This document shows positions 1-9,895 of a stretch of DNA of 64,000 nt, in pieces (within the stretch, counting starts at the first letter, position 1; each line of letters starts with the position of its first letter). Below the pieces are notes generated by a model. The model did not search any database and was not told the DNA's origin. It was given only the letters and a program-made list of their open reading frames with translations. Both the position numbers and the translations under genes were made by a program. Location of the stretch: contig MNZN01000003.1 of assembly GCA_001873625.1 (NCBI GenBank), positions 1-64,000 on the forward strand, given 5' to 3'. This DNA comes from Candidatus Saccharibacteria bacterium CG2_30_41_52. Lineage in GTDB: Bacteria; Patescibacteriota; Saccharimonadia; Saccharimonadales; Saccharimonadaceae.

Positions 1-113
1 GCTTGAATGCCGCTATATATAACCATCGTTAGGACGGTCAAAACACTAATGACAATAATAACCACCAATAGTTCGATGATTGTGAAACCATGATTTGATT
101 GTCTATTATTCAT
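1..113 (-). CDS. Type IV prepilin-like protein, partial (N-terminus only, truncated by window edge)
   Basis: Reverse complement reads MNNRQSNHGFTIIELLVVIIVISVLTVLTMVIYSGIQ..., a class III/type IV prepilin N-methylation motif (GFTIIELLVV). Confidence 0.85.
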   Translation of the reverse strand, partial: MNNRQSNHGFTIIELLVVIIVISVLTVLTMVIYSGIQ

Positions 114-196
114 GCAATTCTAACGCACCCTTTTGTAGGATATTTTAGCACGAGCACAATACTATAAACAACTTGACTATATATCAAAATATATCA

Positions 197-2047
197 TCAG
201 TATCTTATTGCAAAGTTTTCAACGATTGAGGGCTGGATGTTGTTGTGAGCCGATGAAGCGTTGGAAGATGCAATTGCCTGATTAGTGGCGGTAGCATTAT
301 TTATAGTAATTCCTGTTGCCGAAGAACCCGTAGACTGACCTGCTGTTGCCAAACCATAAAAACTACCAGAGGGGGTACTAAAGTTTCCACCCGCAGCAGT
401 ATGTCTGTGGCTAGGGTCGCTTATGCCGTGACTATGTGCGTCCTGTGCATGATTATGGCCTTTTTCGCCACTTTCCGCACCAGTCAAAGTATGAGATTTT
501 TCGCCATATTTTTCACCCAAAGTATCAAATTCAGTATCAGTCGAATTCTTATTTACAGCAACCCGACCGCGAGAATCTGGTAAATTGAATGTCGTTGAAC
601 CATCACCTGCGCCATATGTCGTACCAATAGCAGTGAATAAATCGGCATATGTCGTACGCGAAATTGCTGAGCCATCTTCTAGTAAATACCCGGATGGAGC
701 AGTTGACCAATAACCAGATATTGATGTTGCGATTGGATTTGCATCACCAACACAGAAATAGCTAGCCGATCCAGAGCCACTCCAGCTACTCGATGCATTA
801 TCGTTGTAACATTGAGCTTGCACTTGTAAGTCATAGGTTTCTCCGCCTGTTGAAGTCGAAAAATCAATCGAAGTTCCGCCTATTGCAACCCAGTCCGAAT
901 CATAACCTGATGGCGTAATAATAAAACGATATTGATACCTAGCCGTCGTACCCGACGCACAAGATGCAGCGCCCCACGAATAAGTTGTCACATACCCAGC
1001 GGTCGTTGACGCCGAGACGATAGGATTTGACGGAGTTGTAATTGGACTAATATAATTTCCCTCTGGACCTGTTGCGATCGGGCTTAGCTCATTATTACCT
1101 ACGTAACAACGTGCTTGCGCCTGATAACTGTATTTAACACCTTCGCCACCAGTTGCAACTTGAGTTGCGGTAGTATCGATCGACCACGTCGTATAACCAG
1201 ACCAAGCGCCATTATCAATTCGATTATTTATTTCATATTGAACTGTTCCGACAGTACAAGAAACAGGAATTATCGTAGCATCAATATTACCGCCATTTTG
1301 AGCAACAGTTATATTTGGGGCTGACGGTGCAAATAAATGCGTGTACGTATTTTCTATACCTACAGCTGCATCACCATAAACAGCAGTTACGCTAATATAA
1401 CAACGTGCCTGTGCCTGATATCCATATTTAACGCCTTCACTAACAGCCTGAGAGGCCGTTATTACCTCTGACCAATCCGTAAATCCAGTCCAAGCTCCAT
1501 CATTCGTACGACTATTGATACCGTATTGAACCGTCCCAACAGCACAAGTTACCGGTGCTATTGTGGCAACAATATTACTTCCGTCCAGTGCAACCGTTAT
1601 ATTTGGAGCGTCAGGCACAGATGGAGTTGCTGCAGATGCGGCATCATATGAAGGTGGCAATTCATAACATAACCCCAACCTTGATTCAACTTGATATGCA
1701 TTATATATTGAATTTTTAGTACCTTTTGGATTATAAACCCGAATACAGAATTCTTTGCCACTGATGACTACGTCGATAATATTTCCAGTTTTAGGAGAAA
1801 AGTTTAATTCACTATCCGGACCATTACCAGAATAATAAGCTTTTGCAATCGAGTTGTGTGAAAGTTTGTACAAAAGTTCACTAGAGTTCATGCTCTCAGC
1901 ATCGGCCGATATGCTAGCGTCAATGAGTTTTGTTTGTACGCCTGTATATAAAATAAAAGTTAATGAAGCTAAGACTGCAATAACTATAGTAACTACCAGC
2001 AACTCCGTAATAGTAAAACCACGGACACCAAGTCGATTTATCTTCAT
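197..2047 (-). CDS. Prepilin-like protein with tandem Fn3-like repeats and C-terminal phage tail-collar-like domain
   Basis: N-term GVRGFTITELLVVTIVIAVLASLTFILYTGVQ; two ~100-aa repeats (APNITVA..G.NI.ATI.PV.C.VGTVQY.INNR...GAW); C-term GYWSTAPSGYLLEDGSAISRTTYADLFTAIGTTYGAGDGSTTFNLPDSRGRV resembles Tail_Collar, followed by a His-rich stretch. Confidence 0.85.
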   Translation of the reverse strand: MKINRLGVRGFTITELLVVTIVIAVLASLTFILYTGVQTKLIDASISADAESMNSSELLYKLSHNSIAKAYYSGNGPDSELNFSPKTGNIIDVVISGKEFCIRVYNPKGTKNSIYNAYQVESRLGLCYELPPSYDAASAATPSVPDAPNITVALDGSNIVATIAPVTCAVGTVQYGINSRTNDGAWTGFTDWSEVITASQAVSEGVKYGYQAQARCYISVTAVYGDAAVGIENTYTHLFAPSAPNITVAQNGGNIDATIIPVSCTVGTVQYEINNRIDNGAWSGYTTWSIDTTATQVATGGEGVKYSYQAQARCYVGNNELSPIATGPEGNYISPITTPSNPIVSASTTAGYVTTYSWGAASCASGTTARYQYRFIITPSGYDSDWVAIGGTSIDFSTSTGGETYDLQVQAQCYNDNASSSWSGSGSASYFCVGDANPIATSISGYWSTAPSGYLLEDGSAISRTTYADLFTAIGTTYGAGDGSTTFNLPDSRGRVAVNKNSTDTEFDTLGEKYGEKSHTLTGAESGEKGHNHAQDAHSHGISDPSHRHTAAGGNFSTPSGSFYGLATAGQSTGSSATGITINNATATNQAIASSNASSAHNNIQPSIVENFAIRY

Positions 2048-2089
2048 TATTTTTTAAGTGTGTCCTTTTGAATTATTTTAGCACAAGCA

Positions 2090-2869
2090 TTACCTGGCAA
2101 CAATGCGAGTCAATCGAACCCAATCGTCCAAACTCAACGTCTCGGCACGATTGTCAGGGCTAATGCCAGCTCGACCTAAAATCTCTTCAACTTCTGGTTT
2201 TGATAGTTTCAATCCGCCAGACAAACTACTACGAAGTTTTTTGCGTTTTGCCGAAAAACCGGCTTTAACGATACGGAAAAAGTCTGCTTCATTTACATCA
2301 GTCAAAAACGGAGTTTGACGAGTTTTCAAAATAACAACTTGGCTATCAACTTTTGGCGGCGGCGTGAACAAAACGGCTGGAACTTTGTCGCCCAATGTAA
2401 CTTCGGCAAATAATTGTGCGCTGACTGCCAAAATGCTCATTTGGCCTGGTTTTGCTGCCAAACGCTCGGCAACTTCTTTTTGAACCAGCAAAACTGCAAT
2501 CGATGGCTTATTTACATCGGTCATCAATGTCTGCACAATTTTACTTGTAATGTAATAGGGGACATTGGCAACAACTTTGTAACCCACGGGCATTGTTGAT
2601 AAATCAAATTTCAATATATCCCCTGTTATAACTTTTAGATTTTTACCAGGGAATTGCGATGGTAGTTTGCGTGCTAGTTCGCTGTCAAATTCAACAGCCA
2701 CTACCCTGTCTGCACGACGTAAAATCTCACTGGTTAATGTACCTAGACCAGGACCAATTTCTAATACTGTGTCGTTTGAATTAAGTTCAGCACAGTCAAC
2801 AATGTGCGCTAGCGTGTCTCGATCGCGAAGCCAATGTTGCCCAAGTGATTTATCGTTTTGCAACGCCAT
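2090..2869 (-). CDS. rsmA: 16S rRNA (adenine-N6,N6)-dimethyltransferase RsmA/KsgA
   Basis: LGQHWLRD..., VLEIGPGLGTLT, VVANVPYYITSKI motifs. Confidence 0.95.
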   Translation of the reverse strand: MALQNDKSLGQHWLRDRDTLAHIVDCAELNSNDTVLEIGPGLGTLTSEILRRADRVVAVEFDSELARKLPSQFPGKNLKVITGDILKFDLSTMPVGYKVVANVPYYITSKIVQTLMTDVNKPSIAVLLVQKEVAERLAAKPGQMSILAVSAQLFAEVTLGDKVPAVLFTPPPKVDSQVVILKTRQTPFLTDVNEADFFRIVKAGFSAKRKKLRSSLSGGLKLSKPEVEEILGRAGISPDNRAETLSLDDWVRLTRIVAR

Positions 2870-2871
2870 TA

Positions 2872-4146
2872 TCAGTGGCTCGCCAAAACGTTATATGCAT
2901 ATTGCACACGTTGGCCTTCCATACAAATACCGCAACGTTCAAATTGATTCTGGAAAATATATGTAGCTTGGTCTACTGAGTTTGTAGACTTGATAGCATC
3001 ACGAACGCCCGCATAACCACCGTTTAACTCGCTCATCAAAAAGCTTAGTTGGGTATAGATATTATTTGGGTTTGGCATACTGTATAGTTTTGCTCTTCGT
3101 CCATCAGTCCACTGAGCCAAACCATCACCGGTTGTATTAAAATGATGTTCTTGCATCAAATTTCCCATAATACCAGCCGTTTGATTTCGAGTAAAACCGT
3201 TGGCAATCAAGAAATTCCATGTAATTGTTTCATTTTCGCCTGGAGTTGTATAATCTCCTTTTGCACCAATAACCTGAACTTGTTTTACAGGTTGTTTAGT
3301 CGTAATGCTGACGATTTCGGTTCGCTTTACCTCTGCACCGTCTTGAATTGTTACTTCATATGACACACTGCGTGAACCTTTTACGCCGACTGTCTTAACT
3401 AACAAATAACCAACTTCTCTATCGGCATCTTTGATTTTTTCAACTTCAAATTCGATTGGTTCATCAACTGTGATTGTCTGCTTGCCTTCACGCCATACTC
3501 GAACAGCCAGCCCTTCGGTAATTTTCGTATCTAGTCCTAATGATACGCGATCGCTAGCGGCTAATTTGATACCCTTTTCTGCCAACATGCCGGCAATCGT
3601 TCTGGATTGAGTACGAACAATAGCAGTTTTGCCGTACAAAGTGAATGCAAATGGCGTCGCACGTGTAACAGTTAGTTGTAGCCCGGCTCCATCGGCAATA
3701 ATATCAGTCGTTCGCTCTAATACAGTTGTGTCTTCATCATATAATTTAATGCCAACACTACTGGTAATTTGTTGAGCTGTTTGATATGGCGTAATAGCCT
3801 TAGACCTAGTGTTGCCATCAACAATAATGACCGGTCTGGCACGATAAATATTTATTTGATAGTCAGTTGCAACAAGTTTATCTGTAACAGCCGGTTCAAC
3901 GGCATCTTTACTGTCAATTACAATACCAGCATCTTTTAGCGCATCACCTATATTAGCGGATTGGGTCAAAATAACCTTTTCAGTTCCACGATCGTGAATA
4001 GTAATTAGTCGTCCACTCTTTGGAGTGTTATTGTTGGCGGCACTCGTCACCCCTGAAATAGCAATAACAGCCATGACTATCAAAAACAGCACAGACAAAA
4101 CTAGCGCGCCAAATGGCGTGGCTGATTTACGTATTAAACTATTCAT
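2872..4146 (-). CDS. Secreted/anchored YabE/RpfB-like protein: DUF348 repeats, G5 domain, C-terminal phage-type lysozyme-like domain
   Basis: N-terminal TM; GRLITIHDRGTEKVILTQSANIGDALKDAGI (DUF348-like); G5-like EVTIQDGAEVKRTEIVSITTKQPVKQVQVIG; C-term NFLIANGFTRNQTAGIMGNLMQEHHFNTTGDGLAQWTDGRR. Confidence 0.8.
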   Translation of the reverse strand: MNSLIRKSATPFGALVLSVLFLIVMAVIAISGVTSAANNNTPKSGRLITIHDRGTEKVILTQSANIGDALKDAGIVIDSKDAVEPAVTDKLVATDYQINIYRARPVIIVDGNTRSKAITPYQTAQQITSSVGIKLYDEDTTVLERTTDIIADGAGLQLTVTRATPFAFTLYGKTAIVRTQSRTIAGMLAEKGIKLAASDRVSLGLDTKITEGLAVRVWREGKQTITVDEPIEFEVEKIKDADREVGYLLVKTVGVKGSRSVSYEVTIQDGAEVKRTEIVSITTKQPVKQVQVIGAKGDYTTPGENETITWNFLIANGFTRNQTAGIMGNLMQEHHFNTTGDGLAQWTDGRRAKLYSMPNPNNIYTQLSFLMSELNGGYAGVRDAIKSTNSVDQATYIFQNQFERCGICMEGQRVQYAYNVLASH

Positions 4147-4232
4147 TTGTTCGTGTGACTCGCATTATACCCCACAAAATGATTGATATAATTATAGCAA
4201 ATAATAGTTACGTTAGCTAATGTAATTAGCTA

Positions 4233-6338
4233 TTAAATTTTCTTTAGACGAGCATATTCGGCATTAAGTTTTTTAGTAGTACCGTTATCAAACTTTATCG
4301 TTATCGCCAAACCATCAACCTCAACTATTTCGCCATTCCCAAATGTCGCTGATTGCACATGTTCGCCGATTATAAATAGTTCATCACTATAAAATTCCTG
4401 TTCGGGGACAATTCGTGGTTCAGCTGGCGATGATAATGCAACTTGATCACCAATATCAGCAATAAATCGCGACATTGGATTATAACTACGTTGCCCAAAT
4501 TGCATACGATTTTGTGCATAGGTCAGATGGAGTTCTTCGCGGGCTCTGGTCATACCCACATATGCCAAACGTCGCTCTTCTTCTAGTTCAGCCAATCCAG
4601 CTTCGTAAACTCTGGCATGCGGCAAAATCCCCTCTTCCATGCCTACAATAAATACTACAGGAAATTCCAAACCTTTTGCAGCATGCAATGTCATAAGTGT
4701 AACTTTTTGACCGTCAATACTGTTATCAGCACTAGACATTAACGCAACTTCTTCTAGAAAATCAGGTAATGATGCAAAAGTTTGCGCATCAGACAACAAT
4801 GACCCAATATTTTCTTCACGGTCCTCTACCTGAGGTGTGCCGTCTTTGATGTAATCCATATACCCAGTTAACGACAATATCTTTTCAATTAGTTCAATCG
4901 GACTGTATGTATCAATCATTGATTGCACAATTCGCAATTTTTCGCCCAGTGTCAACAAAGCACTTTTTGCTCTAGCAGTAATTGTGCTGGTTTGATTGAC
5001 GTTAGCCAAAGCCGTAATTATATCCATATCGTTTTCAGATTGCCAAATTAAGAATTTCTCTAAACTCATAGCACCAACGCCACGAACTGGAACATTGACG
5101 ATACGACTAAAACTCATGCGGTCTTGAGGCTGATAAATTAGTCGCAAATATGCAATTATATCTTTGATTTCTTTGCGATCATAAAACCTAACGCCGCCAA
5201 CAATTTGGTAAGGAATATGTAATTGCAAAAATGACCGTTCCAAAGTGTAACTTTGAGCATTCGTACGATACAAAACTGCAAAATCACCAAATTTTCTAGC
5301 ACCCATGGCTACATGTGACGCAACGCGTTCTGCAACTAACCTAGCCTCTTCGGACTCATCAAACAATTCGTGAACTTGCACAGGCGCACCTGGACCTGCC
5401 GCCGTCCATAGTTTTTTGTCGGTACGATGAATGTTTTTTGTGATTACACTACTGGCAGCATCCAAAATGTTGCCTGTACTGCGATAGTTCTGTTCAAGTT
5501 TGATGACTTTCGTACCCTTAAAATCACGTTCGAAATTCAATATATTCGTAAAATCTGCGCCCCTCCACGAATAAATCGATTGCCAGTCGTCGCCAACTAC
5601 ACATATATTACGACTGTCATTAACTAATAATTTAATAATGTTATATTGAGCCGCGTTTGTGTCCTGATACTCGTCAATTAGAATATGTTTGAATTTAGTT
5701 TGCCATTTTGTGCGGACTGCAGGCACATCGCGCAGCAACCGTACTGCCTCTAATAACAAGTCGTCAAAATCAAGCGCGCCAGCATTTTTGCGAAGTAATT
5801 CGTATTTTTTGTAAATCTTGGCAATGTTTTTTTGATAAGGAAATTGAGCGGTTGATTCGTACTCATCAGGCCCAACCATCTCATTTTTTGCACTAGATAT
5901 TAAACCGCTGACTGTCTTGGCTTTTATCTCATTATCGCCAATTTGCAATTGTTTCATGGCTTGTTTAATCAGACCTTGCCTATCGTCCTCGTCATAAATA
6001 ACAAAATTACGCGGCAAACCGATAGCCTCGCCTTCTATTCGCAGTAAACGGACGCAAATTCCGTGAAAAGTTCCCATCCACGGCATAAAACCACGGTTTT
6101 CACTATTTTGTCCCAACAATAATCCTAACCGTTCCCGCATTTCGCGAGCAGCTTTATTAGTGAATGTCACAGCCAAAATATTATCAGGCCAAATCGATTC
6201 ATGTGCAATCAAATACGCGATTCGGTGAGTTAGCGTTTTTGTTTTGCCACTTCCGGCACCAGCCAAAATAAGTAGCGGCCCAGACGTTGTCTGCACCGCT
6301 TCACTTTGCGCCGGGTTTAGCCCATCAAGTAAATCCAT
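4233..6338 (-). CDS. ATP-dependent DNA helicase, UvrD/PcrA family
   Basis: LNPAQSEAVQTTSGPLLILAGAGSGKTKTLTHRIAYLI, DEYQDTNAAQY, VGDDWQSIYSWRGAD, TLMTLHAAKGLEFPVVFIVGMEEGILPH. Confidence 0.95.
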   Translation of the reverse strand: MDLLDGLNPAQSEAVQTTSGPLLILAGAGSGKTKTLTHRIAYLIAHESIWPDNILAVTFTNKAAREMRERLGLLLGQNSENRGFMPWMGTFHGICVRLLRIEGEAIGLPRNFVIYDEDDRQGLIKQAMKQLQIGDNEIKAKTVSGLISSAKNEMVGPDEYESTAQFPYQKNIAKIYKKYELLRKNAGALDFDDLLLEAVRLLRDVPAVRTKWQTKFKHILIDEYQDTNAAQYNIIKLLVNDSRNICVVGDDWQSIYSWRGADFTNILNFERDFKGTKVIKLEQNYRSTGNILDAASSVITKNIHRTDKKLWTAAGPGAPVQVHELFDESEEARLVAERVASHVAMGARKFGDFAVLYRTNAQSYTLERSFLQLHIPYQIVGGVRFYDRKEIKDIIAYLRLIYQPQDRMSFSRIVNVPVRGVGAMSLEKFLIWQSENDMDIITALANVNQTSTITARAKSALLTLGEKLRIVQSMIDTYSPIELIEKILSLTGYMDYIKDGTPQVEDREENIGSLLSDAQTFASLPDFLEEVALMSSADNSIDGQKVTLMTLHAAKGLEFPVVFIVGMEEGILPHARVYEAGLAELEEERRLAYVGMTRAREELHLTYAQNRMQFGQRSYNPMSRFIADIGDQVALSSPAEPRIVPEQEFYSDELFIIGEHVQSATFGNGEIVEVDGLAITIKFDNGTTKKLNAEYARLKKI

Positions 6339-6366
6339 TACTATCTATTATAGACTAAAAAACAGA

Positions 6367-7482
6367 TTATAGGCTAGGTAATACAAAGAAATACACAACG
6401 GCGCCAGCACCGGCACCAACAACTAGCAAAATAACTATCCAAAGTACCCATAGCCAACTCGATTTTTTATTAGATGGAGTCACCAAAGCTTTGTGATAAG
6501 CATCGGTATCATAAATCGCACCAGTGGTTTGATCGCCAGAACTTGGTTGTTCGGTATATTGTTGAGAAATTGAATTTGAAGTAGTTGATTGATTATCCGC
6601 CACTGTTATAGTAGGCGCAACTGGAGCAGCAACAACAGGTTCAGCTACTAGAACAGATGCTGCTTCGACAGGTCCTGCGGCAGGCGTAGCAACAGCTTCG
6701 ACTGCGGCCAGCTGTTCAACTGATTCGCCTGATTCAATAGACAACAAATCTTCTGAAAGTTCAGCTGGGAATGGTGTGGCTGGAACAACCGTTGCAATAC
6801 CTTCGGTTGATAACGAAGAACTGTCTAGCGTTGGCAAATCAGCAGTTGGTTCGGGTTGTACGGTAGCTGCCGTCGAACCATCTGAGAATGCACCCAATGG
6901 GCGTTTTTCAACTTTAGTACCAGATATGAATGGCGAGTCAAGCGATTCGCTGACTGATTGATTCATCGTATTTGTAATTTCATTATTAATCTGATCAATA
7001 TCAGCATCTTCATTATCTTCAACAACTGGTTCGACTGTTAATTTTTCTGGGTTTTCATTCAAATCGAGACCCTTAAAATCAATTGGATCTGGCCAATCGT
7101 TCTTTTGAGCTATAGCTGGTGTTTCAACTGGCTCGGGCGCAGGCTCAACGGGCGCTGAAACAATCGGAGCCACAGGTGCGATTGTCGCACCTTCCCTAGA
7201 AACACGTTCAGGGGCAGCAACAGCAACTCTAGTACTCGATGATGGCGGAACAACATCCATGAAACGTCCGGTGCTGCGCCTAGCAACCATTGGAGATGCA
7301 ATTGAAGGTGTTACAACAACAGCGGCAGGCTGCGATGTAGTTGAAGCTGTAATTAAATCTTCGGGAGAACCAGGTTCAAGTTCTAATGTTTTTTCTGGCA
7401 AATCATTATTAGTTGCAACAGGAGCACTCGTAATTAATGAGTTCACTGCTCGGTCTAGTTCATCAAAATCAAGATCTCTCAT
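6367..7482 (-). CDS. Hypothetical Pro/Ala/Val-rich protein with C-terminal TM helix (tail-anchored topology)
   Basis: Low-complexity acidic/Pro-rich region then SSWLWVLWIVILLVVGAGAGAVVYFFVLPSL at C-terminus. Confidence 0.7.
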   Translation of the reverse strand: MRDLDFDELDRAVNSLITSAPVATNNDLPEKTLELEPGSPEDLITASTTSQPAAVVVTPSIASPMVARRSTGRFMDVVPPSSSTRVAVAAPERVSREGATIAPVAPIVSAPVEPAPEPVETPAIAQKNDWPDPIDFKGLDLNENPEKLTVEPVVEDNEDADIDQINNEITNTMNQSVSESLDSPFISGTKVEKRPLGAFSDGSTAATVQPEPTADLPTLDSSSLSTEGIATVVPATPFPAELSEDLLSIESGESVEQLAAVEAVATPAAGPVEAASVLVAEPVVAAPVAPTITVADNQSTTSNSISQQYTEQPSSGDQTTGAIYDTDAYHKALVTPSNKKSSWLWVLWIVILLVVGAGAGAVVYFFVLPSL

Positions 7483-7497
7483 ATATTTATTCCACCC

Positions 7498-8283
7498 CTA
7501 CTCTTTTTTAGTTTCCGCTGAACTTTTATGTGCTTTTTCTATTATTTCATTAAATGCACGTGCGTCCAAACTTGATCCACCGATTAACAAACCGTCGATA
7601 CCCGGAATCGCAAAATACGCTGCTGCACTATCAGGAGTCACACTACCACCATAAAGAATCTGAATTGATTCGGCTGCTGCCGCCCCATACAAATGCTCAA
7701 TTTGTCGGCGAATCATGCCGACAACCTTAGTTACATCGTCAGGATTAGCATTCTGTCCATCACCAATCGCCCAAACTGGTTCATAAGCAATAATTACCTG
7801 GTCTAGTTCTTCGCTAGTAATGTTAGATAGACCACCAATCAATTGATCATGTAGCACATCATGGGTTTCATTATTTGCTCGTTCCCAAGCAGTTTCACCA
7901 ATACATAAAATTGGGCGAATATGATTGCGGATTGCTGCTGCGACCTTGTTGCGGACCTCTTTGTCGGTTTCATTAAAAATATGTCGGCGCTCTGAATGAC
8001 CGACTAGACCAAATTGGACAATACCACGTAATTGAGTAGCCGACACTTCACCAGTGAAAAACCCATGATCGCGCCAATAAAAGTTTTGAGCCGCTAGTTT
8101 AAACTGTCGTAAATTAACCTGCAGGCTAAGTGATTGTAGTGTTAAGACGGTTGGGGCCAAGACGACTTCGACATCTCGATGTACCTTGACCAATTTCGAC
8201 AATTGATACAAATACAAACTAGCCTCATGAACATCGAGGTTCATCTTCCAGTTACCCACTATTATCTTTTTGTCGTGCGCCAT
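7498..8283 (-). CDS. tpiA: Triosephosphate isomerase
   Basis: IIVGNWKMNL, GHSERRHIFNETD, AYEPVWAIG, ILYGGSVTPDSAAAYF. Confidence 0.97.
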   Translation of the reverse strand: MAHDKKIIVGNWKMNLDVHEASLYLYQLSKLVKVHRDVEVVLAPTVLTLQSLSLQVNLRQFKLAAQNFYWRDHGFFTGEVSATQLRGIVQFGLVGHSERRHIFNETDKEVRNKVAAAIRNHIRPILCIGETAWERANNETHDVLHDQLIGGLSNITSEELDQVIIAYEPVWAIGDGQNANPDDVTKVVGMIRRQIEHLYGAAAAESIQILYGGSVTPDSAAAYFAIPGIDGLLIGGSSLDARAFNEIIEKAHKSSAETKKE

Positions 8284-8446
8284 CTTTGAAACCTATTATA
8301 TATCACTTATGTTTATTGTTTTTAGTTTACTCTAATTACAACAGAACGTCTAGTGATGTATGTCAGACTACGCGAACCTTGATTGTGTCGCTTGAGCCGA
8401 CTACGCCATGATACCTGCCGCTAACAATAACAACGGTTAAAAAAAT

Positions 8447-8492
8447 ACCAAAGAAAAAACCCCAGCACAAGGCTGAGGCTGTTTCTTTGGTG
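8447..8492 (-). terminator. Terminator-like palindrome of tRNA-Glu, anchored on tRNA CCA
   Basis: accaaagaaaaaaccccagcacaaggctgaggctgtttctttggt; palindrome begins with the tRNA CCA and ends in TGG. Confidence 0.75.
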
Positions 8493-8562
8493 ATCTCACC
8501 GGGAATTGAACCCGGATTGCCAGGATGAAAACCTGGTGTCCTAACCGTTAGACGATGAGACC
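8488..8562 (-). tRNA. tRNA-Glu (anticodon TTC), CCA encoded
   Basis: GGTCTCATCGTCTAACGGTTAGGACACCAGGTTTTCATCCTGGCAATCCGGGTTCAATTCCCGGTGAGATCACCA. Confidence 0.95.
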
Positions 8563-8622
8563 GTATATTGTTGTGATGTACTCTTGCATAGATTCATAGC
8601 CTGTTGTTACTGCAGGACAGCC

Positions 8623-8751
8623 TTGGTGCCCTGCCACCCGTCGATTCCTTTGGAATCGCGGTCGGCCCTGACTCAGTCGGTGACGTTCGTCATCCGGCTT
8701 CCGTCCTTGCGAACTGCAGACTTGCAGTTCTCACCGTTAAACGATGAAACC
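8623..8751 (-). repeat. tRNA-associated structured element (copy E): partial tRNA-Glu 5' copy plus conserved core
   Basis: GGTTTCATCGTTTAACGG (cf. tRNA-Glu GGTCTCATCGTCTAACGG) followed by TGAGAACTGCAAGTCTGCAGTTCGCAAGGACGGAAGCCGGATGACGAACGTCACCGACTGAG, shared with copies at 34.8 and 42.9 kb. Confidence 0.8.
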
Positions 8752-8929
8752 TTGGCGTGAATTACCAAACGATTGTAACAAAAAAGACCGGTTTTGACTA
8801 GTGGTTATATCTGAGGTTGTTTTGTATTATAAATTGTAGGTGATAATTGACATATAGTCTAATTTATTATAAATTATTTACATCAGTAAAACGCTGTGAA
8901 GCGAACGAGTGGGAGAGGAATTATATTAT

Positions 8930-9817
8930 ATGACCGAACTACTACAAAAAGATACCGAAACTAACGTTGAAAATAAAAACTCTTACAAAAAATACCTAAT
9001 TGGCGCCCTAGCTGTCGCTACAGCTTTGGTTGTTTACTATGAAGGTTTCAGATCAAAACAAAACAATGAATCACCTGTTTTACCAGAACCAAAATGCGCT
9101 TCTACCTGGGAAATGACAGGAATTGACCATAAAAATGGCGATTGGATTGCAGGTGGCATTGAAATTGATAAAACTGGCGAAAAAACAAACACTCGTGATG
9201 TTTTAACTAATTGGTTTGACCAAATCGATAATGACAATGCAACTTTGGATTACTTTGCCGAATCTATTCACAAAGCCGCTGACAAAAAAATCGTAAATAT
9301 CGACAAAAAACAACTAATAACCAGTGATGGTTGCGCTACTGATTTGGCGACAAACGAAGCCAGCTATATCATGGATAAACTTAAAGACGCTGACATCAGA
9401 TACGGGTTAGCACCTGTCTCTGGACGCAATAGCTACGTCAATACCAAAGGTGAGATTATAATTTCTACTGTTACAGACAAACGAGATGCCATAATTATTG
9501 ATTTCCATAATGGCAATTTATTGTACATATTGGGCGTATGTGGCAACGTCGTCACTGCTCAGGATGTCATTATCATAAAAGAAACCAGAAAAGATACAAC
9601 AAAACACGAAACCCACAAAGATAAAAAACATAATTTAACAGAGAAAAGCAGTAATCCAAGCGACTATAGACAACCCGGTGATGGACCTGAAAAAGACTCT
9701 GGCACTGGCACTAAACCCAAAGCAACTGTATCTACTCCAGCTGAATCAACCCCGCCCAAGGTAGAAACCAAGGCTAACACTTCTGGCGAAACGAATAATG
9801 GTTCAGTTACAGATTAG
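8930..9817 (+). CDS. Hypothetical membrane-anchored protein; Cys-containing extracytoplasmic domain and SSNPxDY...NNGxVTD tail (paralog of 10694..12070)
   Basis: RBS ggagagg before ATG 8930; TM YLIGALAVATALVVYYEGF; C-tail SSNPSDYRQPGDGPEKDSGTGTKPK...NNGSVTD. Confidence 0.75.
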   Translation: MTELLQKDTETNVENKNSYKKYLIGALAVATALVVYYEGFRSKQNNESPVLPEPKCASTWEMTGIDHKNGDWIAGGIEIDKTGEKTNTRDVLTNWFDQIDNDNATLDYFAESIHKAADKKIVNIDKKQLITSDGCATDLATNEASYIMDKLKDADIRYGLAPVSGRNSYVNTKGEIIISTVTDKRDAIIIDFHNGNLLYILGVCGNVVTAQDVIIIKETRKDTTKHETHKDKKHNLTEKSSNPSDYRQPGDGPEKDSGTGTKPKATVSTPAESTPPKVETKANTSGETNNGSVTD

Positions 9818-9866
9818 TTAATTGCCCCTCACTACTTGTAAAACACCCCGTTACATTGTCCTAAGC

Positions 9867-9895
9867 ATTGACATTTTGGCTATTTTGTGATACTA
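9867..9895 (+). promoter_or_regulatory. Consensus sigma70-type promoter (TTGACA-17-TACTAT)
   Basis: TTGACA at 9867-9872, TACTAT at 9890-9895, spacing 17; precedes a ~300-nt structured leader. Confidence 0.75.
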
